Positions 1 to 7,342 are shown, counted from the first letter of the stretch. The stretch is DNA of 56,893 nucleotides from Bradyrhizobium campsiandrae (GCF_014529705.1 NZ_JAANIH010000059.1:1-56893); one strand, 5' to 3'. A program made the numbers and translations. The notes: generated from the sequence alone by a model not told the origin.

Positions 1-109
1 AAGTCGCGCCATCGCCGCAGCCTGCGAAGAACGCCGCGCGTTGGGTCGTGGTGACGTAGAAATCGGCTTTGAGATTACCTCCTGACCCTGGAGATGACTT
101 ATCAATGAT

Positions 110-157
110 ATTATGGCGACAGTCCTGGACTGCACCCCTTAAGTGAGACACGACAAT
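110..157. repeat. Composite repeat: REP half plus IS3-like left end, copy 1
   Basis: The stretch from about 110 reads like a diverged REP half (attatggcgacagt), followed at 125-152 by a conserved block (ctggactgcacccc, then aagtgagacacg). The same block recurs at 953-980 and 7291-7318. At 7276 it is joined to the same REP half, and at 953 it leads into a truncated IS3-type orfA. This is read as a solo IS end fused to a REP remnant. The rest of 1-356 holds no gene I can support. At about 165-185 there is also a weak match to the ggatgggt repeat seen at 19866 and 22049. Confidence 0.6.
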
Positions 158-356
158 TACAGCTCGTAGGATGGGTTGAGCCGTTGCGAAACCCGTCTCC
201 GCTCTCCGTAATCGTGGCTGTCAAAGACTGATCGCCCACCGGGAGCGCGTCGCAACGATACGCAGTCATGGCGCGAATCCATCACCAAACAAAGCGATCG
301 GTTTCGCCAGAACTTAACCCATCCTCCCGGCTACTTAAGTATCTCTTAGAGGCGCG

Positions 357-914
357 ATGACGAAAGCGGATCAAATCGTGGTCAAGGAATGGAGTTCTCG
401 CTCAGAGATGCTCGACCGTCTACGCGACAAGCGTGTCGTCGTCCTAAAGCCGTCTCCCGAAGAGGCGAACACCTTTTACAATCTAGAACTTCCGCCCCAC
501 TACGATGATTGTAGAATTATCATTTTTTCAACCGGCCATCGTGCACCTTTGGTCACATGGCTTGAGCCGCGGTCTAAATTGATCGTGGCGTTCGATAGTT
601 CAGTAACTAAACTGGATCTCGCCTCGGAGAAAGTCGAATACTCGAAAGAGTTGAATGGAATCGTCTACGAATTTCTAGAGGTCGATTCGACCGGCGAATG
701 CATTGTGCTGCACCAGCTTGGAATTGACTCCATTTCACCTGATGGAGACATCAAATGGAGTGTGCACACAGGTCTGGTTGAAGATTTTGCTCGGGACGGC
801 GTGGATTTGATTAGGTTGAAGATAATGGATGACAGATCGTTAGAGGTAAATCTTAAAACTGGAATTGCGGTGACAGTGCACCAAATTGACGCTCGCCCGG
901 TTTTGGGACCATGA
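357..914 (+). CDS. Hypothetical protein, 185 aa, 3' end probably altered
   Basis: I do not recognise the family. The ATG is preceded by an agagg ribosome-binding site. The protein is soluble, without signal peptide or membrane segment, and its acidic, beta-rich sequence would fit an immunity-type or regulatory accessory protein, but that is only inference from context. Base composition is clearly less GC-rich and codon use less biased than in the core genes after 3.5 kb, which points to transfer. The last residues and stop codon (gaccatga, 907-914) lie inside a sequence identical to the leader of the RAYT gene at 1680. The C-terminus therefore appears to have been created by the RAYT-element insertion, and the original protein was probably longer. 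Confidence 0.6.
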   Translation: MTKADQIVVKEWSSRSEMLDRLRDKRVVVLKPSPEEANTFYNLELPPHYDDCRIIIFSTGHRAPLVTWLEPRSKLIVAFDSSVTKLDLASEKVEYSKELNGIVYEFLEVDSTGECIVLHQLGIDSISPDGDIKWSVHTGLVEDFARDGVDLIRLKIMDDRSLEVNLKTGIAVTVHQIDARPVLGP

Positions 915-1135
915 TACGGCATGGCTCGTCTTGCTCGTGTCGTGATCCCAGGCTGGACTGCACCCCTGAAGTGAGACACGATAATTGCAGTGACAGGCAT
1001 CTCAAGGATGACCTGTGGCAGGACGATGGAAAAACCGTCAATTTCCGACAGCTTACAAAATTAGAGCGATCAAGCGGGTCGATGATCCCGGCCGCGAGGA
1101 GTGGCATGCGAATTTAGTGCACTGTCACCTTAATT
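907..1135. mobile_element. Deleted RAYT element containing an IS3 left-end relic
   Basis: 907-952 matches the start of the intact RAYT (1684-1729) with one base change, and 1115-1135 (ttagtgcactgtcacc, then ttaattc) matches the REP sequence that ends the intact element at 2371-2392. Between these ends the RAYT body is missing. Its place is taken by an IS3-like terminal block (953-980) and the beginning of an orfA-like frame from 1015, whose FPTAYKIRAIKRV segment resembles IS3-family OrfA N-termini (FPAAYKLRAIKRVE type). The IS is itself truncated near 1085. This looks like a nested and then deleted mobile element with no intact gene, and it accounts for most of the 915-1255 gap. Confidence 0.65.
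1015..1085 (+). pseudogene. Truncated IS3-type orfA, N-terminus only
   Basis: About 23 codons (MAGRWKNRQFPTAYKIRAIK, then RVD) resemble the extreme N-terminus of IS3-family OrfA proteins, which is followed in intact elements by a helix-turn-helix. The reading frame continues past about 1085 into unrelated sequence ending in the REP block. No helix-turn-helix, OrfB or DDE motifs remain. It is preceded at the expected distance by the conserved terminal block at 953-980. The family call rests on recalled similarity rather than a search. Confidence 0.5.
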
Positions 1136-1255
1136 CGGTGATCCGAATGGCTATATCAAGTACGAAAATGTCGGTAAGCAGGGAGTTGACCCATACACCG
1201 GACGGACGCTGCCGAATTCTCAAAGTCACTTCCCAATACAGTAATCGAGCCTGCA

Positions 1256-1570
1256 ATGAAGCCGACAACGCATTTCATCGGTAGACGGGTGAAATCGGCG
1301 TCAGTCGTGCATGACTATGTCCAAATATGCTTCACCGATGGAGGCGTTTTGAATGTCTTTAACCGAGTTATAAAGCCTCAGCTCGACGAGATTTCTCTCA
1401 AGCAATTTGTTCAGAAAGTTGTAACCGCTGAACTGAAGGATTGCCGTGCCTTTACTTTGGAGTTCGATGGCGGCCACGTCTTCCAGATTGGAATGAACGA
1501 TTCAGATTACCGAGGACCTGAAGCCCTGCAGTTTACCGACGCCGACGGCCATATCGTTGTTTGGTCGTGA
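1256..1570 (+). CDS. Hypothetical protein, 104 aa
   Basis: I do not recognise a named family. The protein is small and soluble, with alternating beta-type segments (VQICFTDGG, FTLEFDGGHVFQIGM) and ends in HIVVWS. Length, lack of a signal peptide and location among mobile-element debris next to a truncated toxin-like gene would fit an immunity-protein-like accessory gene, but there is no direct evidence. Codon use is less GC-biased than in the core genes. It sits between a deleted RAYT element and the intact RAYT gene. The ATG at 1256 is the only plausible start. No clear ribosome-binding site is seen. Confidence 0.55.
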   Translation: MKPTTHFIGRRVKSASVVHDYVQICFTDGGVLNVFNRVIKPQLDEISLKQFVQKVVTAELKDCRAFTLEFDGGHVFQIGMNDSDYRGPEALQFTDADGHIVVWS

Positions 1571-1695
1571 TGCCTCTTCTCATCCTGCGCCTTAAGGTCA
1601 ATAGGACTGAAGCGTACCGTAGTGACAGTGGAATATGCCCGACACGTGAGAAAGCACGGTTCTAGGCAGCGCGCTTCTTGTGACCATGATGCGGC

Positions 1696-2364
1696 ATGGC
1701 TCGTCTTGCTCGTGTCGTGATCCCAGGCCATCCCCACCATGTCACCCAGCGTGGCAACGGCCGTGCCCGCACGTTCTTCGAGGACGGCGACTATGCGCTG
1801 TATCGCGATCTGCTCGCGGCGAATTGCCGGGATGCCGGGGTCGAGGTGTGGGCCTGGTGCCTGATGCCGAACCACGTGCACCTCATCCTGGTGCCGTCCG
1901 ACCCCGACGGGCTGCGCCGCGCGCTTGTGCGCGTGCATCGCGCTTATGCCGGGACGATCCAGGCGCGACGCAAGCGCACCGGCCATTTCTGGCAAGCCCG
2001 GTTCGGCGCCGTCGCCATGGACGAAGACCATCTCGCCGCGGCTCTGCGTTACGTCTCCCTCAACCCGGTGCGGGCGCGCCTGGTGCAGCGCGCGCAGGAT
2101 TGGCGCTGGTCGAGCACGCGCGCCCACTTGCGCGGCAAGGACGACGGCCTGACCGCATTGGCGCCGATCCGCGACCGGTTTCCTGAGTTCGCCGATCTGC
2201 TGGCAACCGAGCCTGAAGCCGATCTGTTCGAAGCGCTGCGTTCGGCGGAGAGCATCGGCCGCCCTCTCGGAGACAACCGCTTCCTCGCTCGTCTCGAACG
2301 CCAGACCGGGCGCGTCCTCAAGCCGGCCAAGCGCGGACCCAAGCGGTCGGCGGAGGATGAATGA
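1696..2364 (+). CDS. REP-associated tyrosine transposase (RAYT, Y1 HUH type)
   Basis: 222-aa single-strand transposase of the IS200/IS605-related Y1 family (COG1943 type), known to act on REP palindromes by a phosphotyrosine intermediate. The N-terminal HHVTQRGNGR block, the metal-binding HUH motif MPNHVHLI (His60, His62) and the ALRYVSLNPVRA block are all intact. Tyr119 is the candidate catalytic residue by analogy with E. coli TnpA-REP. The length fits the family. The C-terminus is Arg/Lys-rich. The gene is followed after only 6 bases by its REP end (2371-2392). The copy looks intact and possibly active, unlike the deleted relative at 907-1135. GC is high, unlike the genes on both sides. 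Confidence 0.92.
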   Translation: MARLARVVIPGHPHHVTQRGNGRARTFFEDGDYALYRDLLAANCRDAGVEVWAWCLMPNHVHLILVPSDPDGLRRALVRVHRAYAGTIQARRKRTGHFWQARFGAVAMDEDHLAAALRYVSLNPVRARLVQRAQDWRWSSTRAHLRGKDDGLTALAPIRDRFPEFADLLATEPEADLFEALRSAESIGRPLGDNRFLARLERQTGRVLKPAKRGPKRSAEDE

Positions 2365-2370
2365 TCGTGT

Positions 2371-2392
2371 TTAGTGCACTGTCACCGTAATT
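2371..2392. repeat. REP end of the RAYT element
   Basis: ttagtgcactgtcaccgtaa followed by tt directly follows the RAYT stop. The same core is found at 1115-1135, as both arms of the palindrome at 3306-3347, and in reverse orientation at 7276. REP sequences flanking RAYT genes are the known substrates of these enzymes. Immediately downstream an open frame continues into a toxin-like domain with no start codon, so this REP marks the insertion or rearrangement edge. Confidence 0.75.
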
Positions 2393-2831
2393 CTATCAAA
2401 CTTGGTTTGGCTTCGGAAGCTATTCATACTCTGCCCCCAATCAGGGTACGGGTGCCTCCTCCGATCCGGGCAACAGCGTGCTAACACTGCTACATTCATT
2501 CGGAATTAATGCCGGCATGTATCACACCCATCCGCCCAGCCCTTCTCCCGGCGTAAATGAGAGCTATTCTACAGCGGATAAGCAAGTGAGCGACTATGAG
2601 GGCGTGCCCTCCTATATGGCAAGTTCAAGCGGTGCGATCTATAAATACACCCCGGTGCCTGACCGCCCGCTGCAAGGGAATGTCTCAATTATCGGGATAA
2701 CTGAACCAGGTCCTAGCAACCCTATGACGCCGCTTTCTCCATGGCTGGTTGGCCCTCAGTTAAGGTCTCCTGATTCAGAAGTGGAGCTGTCGCGAACCGG
2801 AAGCACGATGTCGGCAGAGGTAGCCAAATGA
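2391..2831 (+). pseudogene. 5'-truncated DUF4329 (toxin-like) C-terminal domain
   Basis: From 2391 the frame is open, directly after the RAYT REP end, and encodes WFGFGSYSYSAPNQGTG, then ..GMYHTHPPSPSPG.., ..STADKQVSDYEG.., ..YMASSSGAIYKYTP... This pattern (HTHP, a Ser/Asp pair, then a Gly/Tyr-rich SGAIYKY block) resembles the DUF4329 domain found at the C-terminus of RHS and other polymorphic secreted proteins. A GTG at 2478 could start a 117-aa product, but it would cut into the domain. The N-terminal carrier part is missing, so this is best read as a gene truncated by the mobile element. The family call is from recalled motifs. Confidence 0.55.
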
Positions 2832-2841
2832 GCGCATTGCC

Positions 2842-3225
2842 ATGGGCTGGGAATTTGCGATGACTCCCTGTCGCTCTCTCGCAATTGGCACGATTCTTCT
2901 CGTCTTGCTCTTGGGCCCGGTGGATACCCCTCGGGCTGCCCCAGCCTCAACGGAGCTTGGTCCAAATAATTGGCCGGCCACTGTGCATGAGACCGTTCAG
3001 GATCTTCTCCCGCGCATTCCCCTCGCGGAACGAATGCGGATCAAGACCACGAAGAAGGATCAACTCATATCGCTATATTTCGGACTCGGAACTCTAATTC
3101 GAAATCGATATGGCCTTTGGCGAGGTAACGATAAGCTAATACTCTCGGCATGTGGCCGACCTTGCCATCCTGACGATGCGTCGATGAAAATCATCGAAGC
3201 GTTATGGCAGGCACTACAAGATTGA
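2842..3225 (+). CDS. Secreted DUF6794-like protein, possible immunity partner
   Basis: 127 aa from 2842, or 121 aa from the ATG at 2860, which better fits a signal peptide (basic PCR, then hydrophobic AIGTILLVLLLG, cleavage near PRAAPAS). The mature part has NWPATVHETVQDLLPRIP, LISLYFGLGTLIRNRYGLW and a HPDDASMKIIEALW tail. This pattern of a short helical protein with an IRN.xGLW core and a HPDDAS motif is known as the DUF6794 type and is often encoded beside polymorphic toxins. It starts 10 bases after the DUF4329 frame, so the pair was probably one effector/immunity-like unit. GC is lower than in the core genes. Function is inferred from position only. Confidence 0.6.
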   Translation: MGWEFAMTPCRSLAIGTILLVLLLGPVDTPRAAPASTELGPNNWPATVHETVQDLLPRIPLAERMRIKTTKKDQLISLYFGLGTLIRNRYGLWRGNDKLILSACGRPCHPDDASMKIIEALWQALQD

Positions 3226-3305
3226 GTTCCGGAACGCGTGTGTCGAACACGCAGGGCCTCCGCATGGTCACCCGACTCTCAAAAAATTGCCAAGCTGCTT
3301 GTGTT

Positions 3306-3347
3306 GAATTACGGTGACGGTGCAGTCCAGCACCGTCACCGTAATTC
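3306..3347. repeat. REP palindrome with perfect 17-bp arms
   Basis: Arms at 3306-3322 (gaattacggtgacggtg) and 3331-3347 are perfect reverse complements around the 8-base loop cagtccag. The arm is the RAYT REP core with one change, and the loop is the reverse complement of the ctggactg that begins the IS-like block at 125, 953 and 7291. It closes the accessory patch on its right side. It could also act as a transcription stop or an RNA stem. Confidence 0.8.
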
Positions 3348-3450
3348 CCGTCGGCCAGCACGCTCTCGGAGCGGCTTGTGTTCAATTGTGGACCGACTGG
3401 GCACAGGCCATTCCCGTCCGATTGCGCCGGGACCCGCGCACGAGAAGCCG

Positions 3451-3475
3451 GGAACTCGTCCGCCGCTCGCGAGTT
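3451..3475 (+). promoter_or_regulatory. Candidate EcfG-type general stress promoter
   Basis: ggaac (3451-3455), 17 bases, then gtt (3473-3475) fits the alphaproteobacterial EcfG consensus GGAAC-N16/17-(C)GTT. It lies 85 bases upstream of the KaiC-like gene's ATG. The same bases form a ggaactcg/cgagttcc dyad, so a protein operator is an alternative. No experimental or comparative support is available here. Confidence 0.35.
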
Positions 3476-3559
3476 CCAATTGTGGGACCATTATGTCCCA
3501 GCCCACCCCTTTGGAGGTTCGGGGCAGATAGCGGGTTCAGAGCGCAGAGAGGGGCTTCA

Positions 3560-5074
3560 ATGACCGGTTCATCCAAGGCTGCTTCAGGCAGCACTATGAC
3601 TGATTTGCTGCGAATTTCGACGGGCAGCGACGGCCTGGATGACATCCTCGGCGGCGGCCTGGACCCCAACCGGATGTATCTCTACGAGGGGCGGCCCGGA
3701 ACCGGCAAGACAACGATAGCGCTTCAGTTCCTGCTGCGCGGGGCACGGGATGGCGAGCGCGTGCTCTACATTTCGCTCTCCGAAACCAAACGCGAACTGA
3801 CTGTCGTCGCGCAGCGGCACGGATGGTCGCTGGACGGGGTCGACATCTTCGAGCTGGTGCCGCCGGAAACGACGCTCGATCCGGAGCGCGAACTCACGGT
3901 GTTTCATCCCGCCGAGATGGAGCTGAGCGAGACCACCAGCCTGATCTTCAGGGAGGTCGAGCGGCTCAACCCGACCCGCGTCGTGCTGGACAGCCTGTCC
4001 GAACTGCGCCTGCTGGCCCAGAACCCGTTGCGCTACAGGCGCCAGGTGCTCGCCCTGAAGCACTTCTTCACTAACCGCAACTGCACGGTCGTCCTGCTCG
4101 ACGACCTGTCTTCGTCCCAAGACGATTTGCAACTGCATTCGATCGCGCACGGCGTCGTCATGCTCGAGCAGCTCGCGATCGACTATGGCGCGGAGCGGCG
4201 CCGGCTCCGCGTGATCAAGATGCGCGGCATCCGTTTTCGCGGCGGCTATCACGACTTCATCATCGAGACAGGTGGCCTCGAGATCTTCCCCCGCCTGGTT
4301 GCAGCCGAGCACCACAGATCGTTCGTCGGGGACTTCACGCCGAGCGGCAGTGCAGAACTCGATCAGCTCCTGGGCGGTGGCCTCGAGCGCGGAACGAACG
4401 CGCTTCTCATCGGCTCTGCCGGCGTCGGCAAATCCTCGGTGGCGCTGACCTATGCGATCGCGGCGGCGGAACGCGGCGAGCACGCAGTATTCTTCGCGTT
4501 CGACGAGGGCCGTGGCACCGTCGAAGCGCGAGCCAGGACGCTGGGGCTGGATCTCGAGAAGCATATCCAGTCGGGTCGCATCCGCTTTCAGCAAATCGAT
4601 CCCGCCGAGCTCTCGCCGGGCGAGTTCGCGGCCAATGTCAGGGCGAGCGTCGAACGCGACAATGCCCAAATCGTCATCATCGACAGTCTGAACGGCTATC
4701 TCAACGCAATGCCGGACGAGCGTTTCCTCATCCTGCAGATGCACGAGCTGCTCAGCTATCTCGCCCAGCAGGGCGTGCTGACCATTCTGATCCTGGCCCA
4801 GCACGGGTTGATGGGGCCGACCTATTCCAACCTCGACATCAGCTATCTCAGCGATGCCGTGCTCATGCTGCGCTATTTCGAGCTCGGCGGAATGGTGCGG
4901 CGCGCGCTCTCGGTGGTCAAGAAGCGCAGCGGCAACCACGAGCATGCGATCCGCGAATTTCGACTCACCAGCAGCGGCGTCAAGCTGGGGCCGCCGCTCA
5001 AGGACTTCAGCGGCATCTTTTCCGGTACACCACAATATACCGGGCCCGCCCTGCCGAACGGGACCATTGAATGA
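3560..5074 (+). CDS. KaiC-like double RecA-domain ATPase
   Basis: 504 aa from the ATG at 3560 (purine-rich gagagggg upstream). An in-frame opening reaches back to 3314 but has no KaiC homology. Two tandem RecA/KaiC domains are visible. The first has TGSDGLDDILGGGL and Walker A GRPGTGKT (residues 44-51), and the second has SGSAELDQLLGGGL and Walker A GSAGVGKS (285-292) with FDEGRGT downstream. Both retain KaiC-type acidic motifs after the beta strand (SLSET, FDE). This is the layout of cyanobacterial KaiC and of the KaiC-like ATPases widespread in non-clock bacteria. No KaiA or KaiB is encoded in the window. It overlaps the following kinase gene by 4 bases (atga), so the two are probably translated together and work in one signalling pathway. 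Confidence 0.88.
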   Translation: MTGSSKAASGSTMTDLLRISTGSDGLDDILGGGLDPNRMYLYEGRPGTGKTTIALQFLLRGARDGERVLYISLSETKRELTVVAQRHGWSLDGVDIFELVPPETTLDPERELTVFHPAEMELSETTSLIFREVERLNPTRVVLDSLSELRLLAQNPLRYRRQVLALKHFFTNRNCTVVLLDDLSSSQDDLQLHSIAHGVVMLEQLAIDYGAERRRLRVIKMRGIRFRGGYHDFIIETGGLEIFPRLVAAEHHRSFVGDFTPSGSAELDQLLGGGLERGTNALLIGSAGVGKSSVALTYAIAAAERGEHAVFFAFDEGRGTVEARARTLGLDLEKHIQSGRIRFQQIDPAELSPGEFAANVRASVERDNAQIVIIDSLNGYLNAMPDERFLILQMHELLSYLAQQGVLTILILAQHGLMGPTYSNLDISYLSDAVLMLRYFELGGMVRRALSVVKKRSGNHEHAIREFRLTSSGVKLGPPLKDFSGIFSGTPQYTGPALPNGTIE

Positions 5075-6777
5075 GCGCCGGGCCGGATCACCGCATTCTC
5101 GTCTTTGCTCCAATCGGGCGCGACGGGCCAGCATCGGTGGAGTTGTTCCGCAGCTCGAACCTCGAGGCGATCAACTGCCGCACTCTGCCAGACCTCGTCA
5201 GCGAGATGGCGGCCGGCGTCGGCGCCGTGTTCGTGGCTGAAGAAGCCTTGTTCGGGAAGGACACGGCGCCGCTGGCCCAATGGATCGAAAGCCAGCCGCC
5301 CTGGTCCGACCTGCCCTTCGTCGTCCTGACCAGCCACGCCGAGCAGCCGTCGGTCGTGGCCTGGCGCCGGAGCCTCGTCTCGCTGCTTCGCAACGTCTCG
5401 CTGCTGGAGCGCCCGGTGCAGTCGATGACGCTGACCAGCGCCATTCAATCGGCGTTGCGGGCGCGGCGACGCCAATATGAGATCCGGGCCCTGCTCGCCG
5501 CACGCGAGCAGACCGCCCAGGAGCTCGAAAAACTCGTGGTCGAGCGCACGCGCGCGCTGGCAGAAACCAACGAGCAGTTGCGCCTGGAAATGGAGGAGCG
5601 TGCGCGTGTCGAGGAGACGCTCCGCCAGGCCCAGAAAATCGAGGCCATTGGCCAGCTCACCGGCGGCGTGGCCCATGATTTCAACAATCTGCTGATGGTG
5701 ATCTCCGGCGGCCTCGACATGCTCGACCGCCAGACCGACCCGAATCGCAGGCGCCGCTTGATGGATGGGATGACCCAGGCCGCGCAGCGCGGTGCCAGCC
5801 TGACCAGGCAGCTTCTGGCGTTTTCGCGCCGCCAGACGCTTCGCCCCGAAGCTGTCGACGTCGCCATGCAGATTGGCGGAATGCGCGAATTGCTCGATCG
5901 CAGCCTGCGCGGCGACGTCCATGTCCAGTTCGATTTTCCGGACCAGCTCTGGCCGGTGGAGGTCGATCCCGGAGAGCTCGAACTGGTCATTCTCAATCTG
6001 GCCGTCAACGCGCGTGACGCCATGCCCAATGGCGGCACGATCGTGGTGCGCGGCGAGAACCTGCCCGATCTCGACGAGGAGGACATCTCGGGCGACTTCG
6101 TCCGGCTATCCGTCGTCGATACGGGCGTCGGCATGAGCCCGGAGATCCTGTCGCGGGTCTTCGAGCCATTTTTCACGACGAAGGAGGTCGGCAAGGGCTC
6201 CGGGCTCGGGCTTGCCCAGGTCCATGGCTTTGCGACCCAGTCACGCGGAGCGGTCCGGATCAAATCGCAGATCGGCCGGGGCACCAGCATCGAGCTGTAT
6301 CTGCCGCGCTCCAAAGATCTGCCTTCGGAGCACCGGCACCTGATCGACTTCAACAAGGCGCGGCCGAAGAAGATCAACGAGGGCCAGGTCCTGCTGGTCG
6401 AGGACGACGACGAGGTTGCAGCGCTGGTCGGCGAGATGCTCGCTCAGCTCGGCTACGACGTCACCCGGGCGGCCAGTGCGGCCGCCGCGCTCGGTGCCTT
6501 GGCCGATGGCCGCTCCGTCGACGTTATTTTCTCGGACATCATGATGCCTGGCGGCATGAACGGAGTCGAACTCGCGCGAGAGGTCAAGCGACGACGCAGC
6601 GACATCCCGGTGCTGCTGACCAGTGGCTACGCCGAAGCCTCGGTTCACGAGGCGCAGATGGCGGGCATCCAGATTCTGGCCAAACCCTACCACATCGAAG
6701 AGTTGGCGGCGGCTTTGGGTGCGGCAAGATCGAACCTGCGGCTCGATGCAGACGCCAAACGTTCCAATTCCTGCTGA
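5071..6777 (+). CDS. Hybrid sensor histidine kinase / response regulator
   Basis: 568 aa, starting inside the stop of the KaiC-like gene. Residues 5-125 resemble a receiver fold but lack a clear phosphoacceptor Asp (VFVAEEAL at the usual place), so this is a pseudo-receiver. A coiled coil follows (about 140-185). HisKA has GGVAHDFNN with His202 as the phosphorylated residue. HATPase has NLAVNARDAM, DTGVGM and GKGSGLGL boxes. A C-terminal receiver has the acidic triplet VEDDDE, Asp489 in FSDIMMPGG, and Lys in AKPY. No membrane segment is seen, so it is probably cytosolic. By analogy with pseudo-receiver kinases of clock systems (CikA), input could come from the KaiC-like partner, but this is inference. 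The output regulator is not encoded nearby. Confidence 0.9.
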   Translation: MSAGPDHRILVFAPIGRDGPASVELFRSSNLEAINCRTLPDLVSEMAAGVGAVFVAEEALFGKDTAPLAQWIESQPPWSDLPFVVLTSHAEQPSVVAWRRSLVSLLRNVSLLERPVQSMTLTSAIQSALRARRRQYEIRALLAAREQTAQELEKLVVERTRALAETNEQLRLEMEERARVEETLRQAQKIEAIGQLTGGVAHDFNNLLMVISGGLDMLDRQTDPNRRRRLMDGMTQAAQRGASLTRQLLAFSRRQTLRPEAVDVAMQIGGMRELLDRSLRGDVHVQFDFPDQLWPVEVDPGELELVILNLAVNARDAMPNGGTIVVRGENLPDLDEEDISGDFVRLSVVDTGVGMSPEILSRVFEPFFTTKEVGKGSGLGLAQVHGFATQSRGAVRIKSQIGRGTSIELYLPRSKDLPSEHRHLIDFNKARPKKINEGQVLLVEDDDEVAALVGEMLAQLGYDVTRAASAAAALGALADGRSVDVIFSDIMMPGGMNGVELAREVKRRRSDIPVLLTSGYAEASVHEAQMAGIQILAKPYHIEELAAALGAARSNLRLDADAKRSNSC

Positions 6778-6894
6778 AGTCCTTCCGCCGCATGAAACCT
6801 GAACAGCCATTCAAGAAAGTTTCTTGTCGGTTCCTGCAACGGGCCCGTGGCGGTATCGGTTGACTCACCGACGATGCAGAAGGAGGAGGAACAG

Positions 6895-7146
6895 ATGAGG
6901 AAGCTGACTTGCGCTCTTGCGGCAGTTGCGACACTCGCAATCGGTGCCCCCACCATCGCCAACGCGGCCGGGTTCGGCGTCTATGTCGGCGGCGACCGCG
7001 ACGATTATTACGGCCCGCGGGCCCGCATTTACGAGCACGATCACGGCTGGCATCATGGCTGGTACCACCACGACCGCGACTACGACCGCGGCCTCGTGAT
7101 CCGCCGCAATCACTGGGACGACGATTGGTTCGTGCCAGCACAGTGA
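6895..7146 (+). CDS. Small secreted His/Asp/Tyr-rich protein
   Basis: 83 aa from the ATG at 6895, chosen because a strong aggaggagga site lies just upstream. An earlier in-frame start at 6847 lacks one. The N-terminus MRKLTCALAAVATLAIGAP with ANAA is a typical Sec signal peptide. The mature 60 residues are rich in His, Asp, Tyr, Trp and Arg (DRDDYYG, HDHGWHHGW), a composition common in small periplasmic proteins of rhizobia that may bind metals. No catalytic motif is present. It is followed at once by a Rho-independent terminator. It is separated from the kinase by 117 bases and probably has its own promoter. Confidence 0.8.
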   Translation: MRKLTCALAAVATLAIGAPTIANAAGFGVYVGGDRDDYYGPRARIYEHDHGWHHGWYHHDRDYDRGLVIRRNHWDDDWFVPAQ

Positions 7147-7153
7147 AACAAGG

Positions 7154-7179
7154 AGGCCTCGCTTCGGCGAGGCCTTTTT
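7154..7179 (+). terminator. Rho-independent terminator
   Basis: The 9-bp perfect stem aggcctcgc (7154-7162) / gcgaggcct (7167-7175) with a ttcg loop is followed by a run of T (7175-7179), 7 bases after the stop of the small secreted protein. Confidence 0.9.
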
Positions 7180-7275
7180 GCGTCGGCGGAGGTTCGCAGG
7201 AGGGATAGAGCGGAGCGAAACCCATCACGCTGCAAACATTCGGACGCAATGACGGTTTGGCGTTCCAAAAACCCG

Positions 7276-7331
7276 TATTACGGTGACAGTGCTGGACTGC
7301 ACCCCTCAAGTGAGACACGGAATTGAAGTGA
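7276..7331. repeat. Composite repeat: REP half plus IS3-like left end, copy 3
   Basis: The REP half attacggtgacagtg (from about 7277) runs into ctggactgcacccc (from 7291) and tcaagtgagacacg, the same junction as at 110-157 and the same IS-like block as at 953. It lies between the terminator of the small secreted protein and the 3' end of the LuxR-type gene. 7180-7275 also carries a gagcggagcgaaacccatc fragment of the ggatgggt repeat family. Confidence 0.65.
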
Positions 7332-7342
7332 CGGCGGCTCGC

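Noticed and set aside
3314..3559. In-frame 5' extension of the KaiC-like gene
   Set aside because: It crosses the REP palindrome and the candidate promoter, and KaiC homology begins only after the ATG at 3560.
3584..5134. Very long minus-strand open frame opposite the KaiC-like gene
   Set aside because: It is the antisense of a well-supported GC-rich gene; no family resemblance and composition typical of shadow frames.
3560..6777. A complete kaiABC clock
   Set aside because: No KaiA- or KaiB-like gene is present on either strand nearby; only a KaiC-like ATPase and a kinase.
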